Source of the DNA: Amyloporia xantha
Lineage: Eukaryota > Basidiomycota > Agaricomycetes > Polyporales > Adustoporiaceae
DNA: 64,000 bases
Assembly: GCA_036971615.1 (NCBI GenBank)
Contig: JAYKKR010000002.1
Span: 2,232,001-2,296,000 of the forward strand
Reading direction: 5' to 3'
The notes beneath the pieces are model-generated. The model saw only the letters and a list, made by a program, of their open reading frames with translations. It did not search any database and was not told where the DNA came from. The position numbers and the translations under genes were made by a program. Of this stretch, positions 59,951 through 64,000 are shown one piece after another. Position 1 is the stretch's first letter; the number at the start of each line of letters is the position of its first letter.

Positions 59951-62900
59951 ATGTCCAAATCACCTCCCGCTTCTTCAAGCTCCCGCCCACTGTCCTCCTC
60001 ACGATCATTGCACGGCTCTCAGTCTGGATTTCCTGGCGCAAGCAGCTCTAGGCCGTTTCTTCACATGCTGAATCCTATGGGCAGGACATACCAAGGGTAT
60101 GTACAGCCCCCTCAGTCTGTTCTTGAAGAGGAAGAGGAAGAAGAGGATCAGCGTGAAGGCGGAGACCTCGAGGCAGGCCATGCGAACCGCAGCACAATAT
60201 TCCACAGCACAACTAAGTCAAAGTCGCATGGAACACGGCGAGTAGCGTGGGGTGGAGATGCCTCAGAAATGAACGTACTGCGGCCGAACATCCGGCAGAA
60301 TGACCCGAACCAAGACGAAGAGTCGTCTGACGAGGAAGTCCCTCAGAACTTGATGATTGAGGCCGCTTCTTCCGGGGCGCGTAGACCGACATCACCCTCT
60401 GCGAATCAGAAGGGCAAGGAGAAGCAGACTCGAAGGCAAGCTCTGTATTCTACATCGCGAAAGCACACTCCGCCCCTACTCCCCACTACGTCCAACGGGA
60501 CTCCCATGTCAATACCTCCGCGACCGTCGGAAGTGGATGTAGAAGATACCCAGCACTCACGGCCTCTACATGAGCACCATCCGAAGCAAATGCGTGGACT
60601 TGATGCACACGAGCGTGCTCTTTGGAACTGGGTTAACGTGTACAATTTAGACGCGTTCTTGCAAGAAGCATATCTATACTACGAAGGGAAAGGGATTTAC
60701 AGCATCGCACTATCGCGCGGACTTAATCTTCTGTCAGTATTGCTAGCTTTGAGTTCATATTTCCAGTATGAATGCTGATGGCTGTGCATAGCACAGTCGG
60801 GTTTGTCATTAGCTTCTCTACATTTCTGCTAGGATGCGTGGACTATTCCCGCATACGCCACGATCAGGTCACACGACTGGATGAGGTTATTGTCGGCCGT
60901 TGTGTCTCTAGGTATGTTCGTTGAGTTTTTCTCTAGTCTATAGTGTTAAACTGGCGCAGGTTCTCGGGATTTACCTTCATATTCTTCATTATCTTCACCG
61001 CATTCTTCGTCTGGCAGATTGTCACTTATGTGCTTGGCATTCTCCGGTTAGTCGACATGTATCGCTTTTACACCTACCTCCTGCATATTCCGGACGTACG
61101 TTTTTTCGATATTAATCTCAAGTCGTTTTGACTAATCGTACTCCAGGCAGATATACAGACGATCTCGTGGCCAGAAGTTGTAAGGCGTATAGGCGCTATT
61201 CGGGAAGACAACCCGTTGACCGCATTGTCATCCACCGGTGCTGGCCAATCCATTACTGCCAAACTTGACGCCCATGACATCGCCAACCGTATCATGCGCC
61301 AGGAGAACTACCTCATTGCCCTCTTCAACAAGGAGCTACTGGACTTGCGCGTTCCACCACCTCCAATCATGAAGCGGTTTGTTAGTACCCAAGAGGATGG
61401 GAAGGGACGCACGCTGACGAGAGCTCTGGAGTGGAATCTACGATTCTGTCTCATGGAGTATCTATTCGATCCGAGTGGCCGAGTGAGGAAAGTATTTCTA
61501 AAGTCAAAGAACAGGGCGGCTTTGATTGAAGGGTGAGTGGAAGATTACTCTCGAGGCAATGGTAATATTTTATGTTCTAACATGTTGATAGACTGCGACG
61601 ACGGCTCATATTCATGGGTATTCTAAACGCGATCTTCGCTCCGTTCATCGTACTCTACCTTGTCATGTACTCGTTCTTCCGGTACTTCGAGGTGTGTGAT
61701 ATGACGTCAAACATTGATCTTATTCTTATTTTTTACTCTTAGGAATACCACAAGAATCCTTCCAACATTGGGGGTCGACGATACACTCCATTCGCTCAAT
61801 GGAAGTTCCGTGAATTCAACGAACTACCCCACCTGTTCAAGCGGCGTTTGAATGAGTCATACCCAACCGCGAGTATGTACATCGGTCAGTTTCCAAACGA
61901 GAAACTCACTCTCGTTGTCCGGTGGGTTTTTTCTCCTTATGTCTCTTTATTGTATGCTCACCGTTTACTGCATTAGATTCATTGCGTTCATCGCGGGCTC
62001 ATTCGCCGCTGTCCTCCTGCTTGCCTCAGTCTTAGACCCCGATCTATTCCTTTACTTTGAAGTTACTCCCCACCGTACAGTGTTATTCTACATCACCGTC
62101 TTCGGTTCGATTCTTGCAGTAGCACGGGGGATGATTCCCGAAGAGAACATGGTATTTGATCCAGAGATGCTCATGACTGAGGTGGTGCAATACACCCACT
62201 ACATGCCAGATGAGTGGAAGGGTCAACTCCACTCGAAGCAGGTGCGTTGTCCGTTTTCATTGGTAGTCATTTCCAAATGCTGAGAACTGATCTTATATCA
62301 GGTGCACGAGCAGTTCGGCGAGTTATTTGCCATGAAGGTCATCATCTTCGCCCAGGAGCTGCTTTCTGTGATCCTCACTCCGTTTGTATTGTGGTACTCA
62401 CTCCCACCATGTGCACCTGCTATCGTCGATTTCTTTCGTGAATTTACGGTGCATGTTGACGGGCTGGGGTACGTGTGCAGCTTCGCAGTGTTCGACTTCC
62501 AGCGACACGGGAACATCAAAGTACGCCACATCTTTTTTTTCTCATAGGTTCTTGATCTGGTGTGTCTGACCTTGACTGCCTTTCAGTTTGGGGCACCAAC
62601 GAAAATCCAAGATGAACGTCTCATGTCGAAGGAGGGTAAGATGGAGAAGAGCTTCCTGAACTTCAAGGTTCATCTATTCATTCGCACTGCATCGGCATTG
62701 TGCTGACACACTCGCACCTTAGGCTGCCCACCCTGACTGGACACCCGCGGACCCAAGCGGCTCCCTTTACCTCAGCCGCATCGCCGACTTCAGCGCCGCC
62801 CACCCTGTCGGTCTTGGTCGGCGGCGTCTTCACCGCAGACCATCCGACGGCACGGGGCCGCGCCCCAGCTTCGGACAGGAAAGCAGCGGGAGCCTAGCAG

Positions 62901-63394
62901 CGACCGTACAGCTGGACGCGGCTGCGCTCCGTCAGAGCCAAGGGGTGCGTCGGCGGGGAAGCGCGCTGATGCAGAGCACGCGTGGAGGATTCGGCGTGGG
63001 GACGATGACAGGTCTGGGCGCGGAGGGCGTGGGGACCGGGGCGTCGACGATCTTCCAGTCCGCGGCGGGGATGGAGATGGCACAGACGGCGGTGCTGGGC
63101 GACTCGCAGGGCAGCTTCGCTCCTCCGCCTCATGCCGGGGGCCCTGGTGCGCACCCGGCCGCGGCGTCGGTGATCCCGGAGGAGGAGCTCGCGCCGGACG
63201 GCGGGGTGGGGAGCATGCTGGGAGAGTCGTACGTCGATGGGCGGCGGCCGGGGGCTGGGGTGCCGCAGAGTCAGAGCCAGATGGAGGCGGAGGAGGAGCT
63301 GGAGGACGGCGGCGTGTTGGGCCTGCTGGCGCAGATTTATGGGACAGGAGGGAATTTGAAGGGGAGGGGGAGAGGACCGCCGAGGGCAATTTGA
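59951..63394 (+). CDS. ATG9: Atg9, lipid-scramblase membrane protein of autophagy
   Basis: Multi-pass protein of Golgi-derived vesicles that seeds phagophores and scrambles lipids. Exons: 59951-60732, 60792-60911, 60960-61095, 61147-61532, 61592-61691, 61743-61921, 61977-62241, 62302-62520, 62587-62667, 62723-63394; 979 aa. The N-terminal 235 residues are disordered and Ser/Glu-rich. The conserved core starts at [20 protein letters not shown]. It includes [94 protein letters not shown] and [13 protein letters not shown], with [20 protein letters not shown] near the end of the core. A Gly/Ala-rich, GC-rich tail of about 220 residues follows. All nine introns keep phase. Confidence 0.96.
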
Positions 63395-63755
63395 TCTATT
63401 GCGGGACGCAGGGATGGACTCGCTATCTACGCAGGGCGGATGTCGGCAACGCCTATGACTTGACATTTTCACGACTAGCATATTTTTTCAGATACTCACC
63501 ATTGAACGATGAGACATTTATGTGATTTGCACGCGCGAAGATGAAAATAATACATCTGGTATTGGCATGAAGATGTGGTATACGTGGTACCTTGAAACAT
63601 GATAGTCCACCGGCAAGCAGCAGTACACGACCTCTGACACTACGCAGAATCACACACCAAAAAAGCAAGCAAAAATGTCCACGAGAGCATATGCACAGCG
63701 CAATACAAATGACCTCACCCGAGCAGCGTCCCATTTGAAGGCGCGGCACGCCTCG
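63395..63755. other. Convergent 3' intergenic region
   Basis: 361 bp between Atg9 and the partial minus-strand gene; no gene is seen. Confidence 0.4.
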
Positions 63756-63960
63756 TTACCTCAGGATCATTTTGGTCCCCGAACCCATCCTGCCTAGCCC
63801 CCTCGCGCCCGCACTTGAACCGTGCCTCCCTAGCCCCATGCCCATTCCATACCGCCCACCGACGAGCTGCGCCCTCCGCAGCTCCTCGTCGATCCGCCAC
63901 ATCCCGCACACAAACCCCTCGCGGTCCAGCGCGCCCGTGCCCGCTGGATCGCACTCGGAC
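63756..63960 (-). CDS. 3' exon of a gene with an EF-hand/EH-like segment (5' part outside the window)
   Basis: On the minus strand an acceptor CTGCAG ends at 63961. The exon reads SECDPAGTGALDREGFVCGM, then WRIDEELRRAQLVGG, a Gly/Met/Ser-rich tail and a TAA at 63756-63758. The pattern D-x-x-x-x-G-x-L-x-x-x-x-F followed by a helix with MWRIDEEL resembles the C-terminal EF-hand half of an EH domain or similar calcium-binding module. The upstream exons lie beyond the window edge, so the protein cannot be named. The acceptor choice is likely but unconfirmed. Confidence 0.5.
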
Positions 63961-64000
63961 CTGCAGACGGCGCAGTGTCAGTTCCACGGGGCAGGGACAG

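Overview
The window is nuclear DNA of a filamentous basidiomycete, most likely an Agaricomycete and plausibly a wood-decay species. The evidence is dense genes on both strands, almost all split by 48-70 nt introns (GT-AG, branch points such as CTAAC, TACTGAC or TACTAAG), a fungal protein repertoire (Mdm12, Mrp51, Zn2Cys6 regulators, Atg9, Cdc4, Mif2) and a secreted CE16 acetylesterase of the kind found in plant-cell-wall degraders. I rebuilt exons by hand from frame and splice signals. Most gene models below are therefore spliced models with coordinates and predicted lengths, not single ORFs.

Layout. 1-8.7 kb: the 3' end of a charged nuclear-looking protein (+); a proline/serine-rich protein whose start codon is created by splicing (+); CENP-C/Mif2 (-); AP-2 mu/Apm4 (-). 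9.6-11.2 kb: CE16 esterase (+). 11.2-15.6 kb: a gene-poor stretch with a 195-bp TA-flanked MITE. 15.6-21.6 kb: a short Zn2Cys6 regulator (+) and UPF1 (-). 21.8-22.7 kb: a non-autonomous hAT-type foldback element inserted into the shared upstream region of UPF1 and a HYPK-like gene. 22.8-29 kb: HYPK-like (+), Mrp51 (-), a UDP-galactose-type transporter (+), Mdm12 (+). 29-40 kb: Elp3 (-), a Ynd1-type apyrase (+), a two-PWWP-like chromatin protein (-), a small GPI-like secreted protein (-). 40.4-45.7 kb: a large Zn2Cys6 regulator (-) and a four-TM protein (-). 47.2-54.2 kb: Cdc4 (+), then a 1.93-kb degenerate TIR element, then an F-box-less partial copy of Cdc4 (+). 55.4-64 kb: cyclophilin PPIL1 (-), D-aminoacyl-tRNA deacylase (+), Pgs1 (-), Atg9 (+), and the 3' end of an EF-hand-like gene (-).

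Functional themes. Most genes are conserved housekeeping factors: kinetochore (Mif2), endocytosis (Apm4), RNA surveillance (UPF1), N-terminal acetylation (HYPK), mitochondrial translation and lipid supply (Mrp51, Mdm12, Pgs1), tRNA modification and proofreading (Elp3, DTD), Golgi sugar-nucleotide handling (transporter plus apyrase), autophagy (Atg9) and SCF ubiquitin ligase (Cdc4). There are no operons. Several pairs are divergent with short shared upstream regions (Elp3/apyrase 280 bp, PPIL1/DTD 264 bp, Pgs1/Atg9 202 bp) or convergent and nearly touching (HYPK/Mrp51, stop codons 8 bp apart).

The accessory interest lies in three different DNA-transposon relics and in the Cdc4 partial duplication, which keeps the phosphodegron-binding arginines but has lost the F-box. 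I found no convincing new multi-gene system. No tRNA, rRNA or CRISPR array was recognised.
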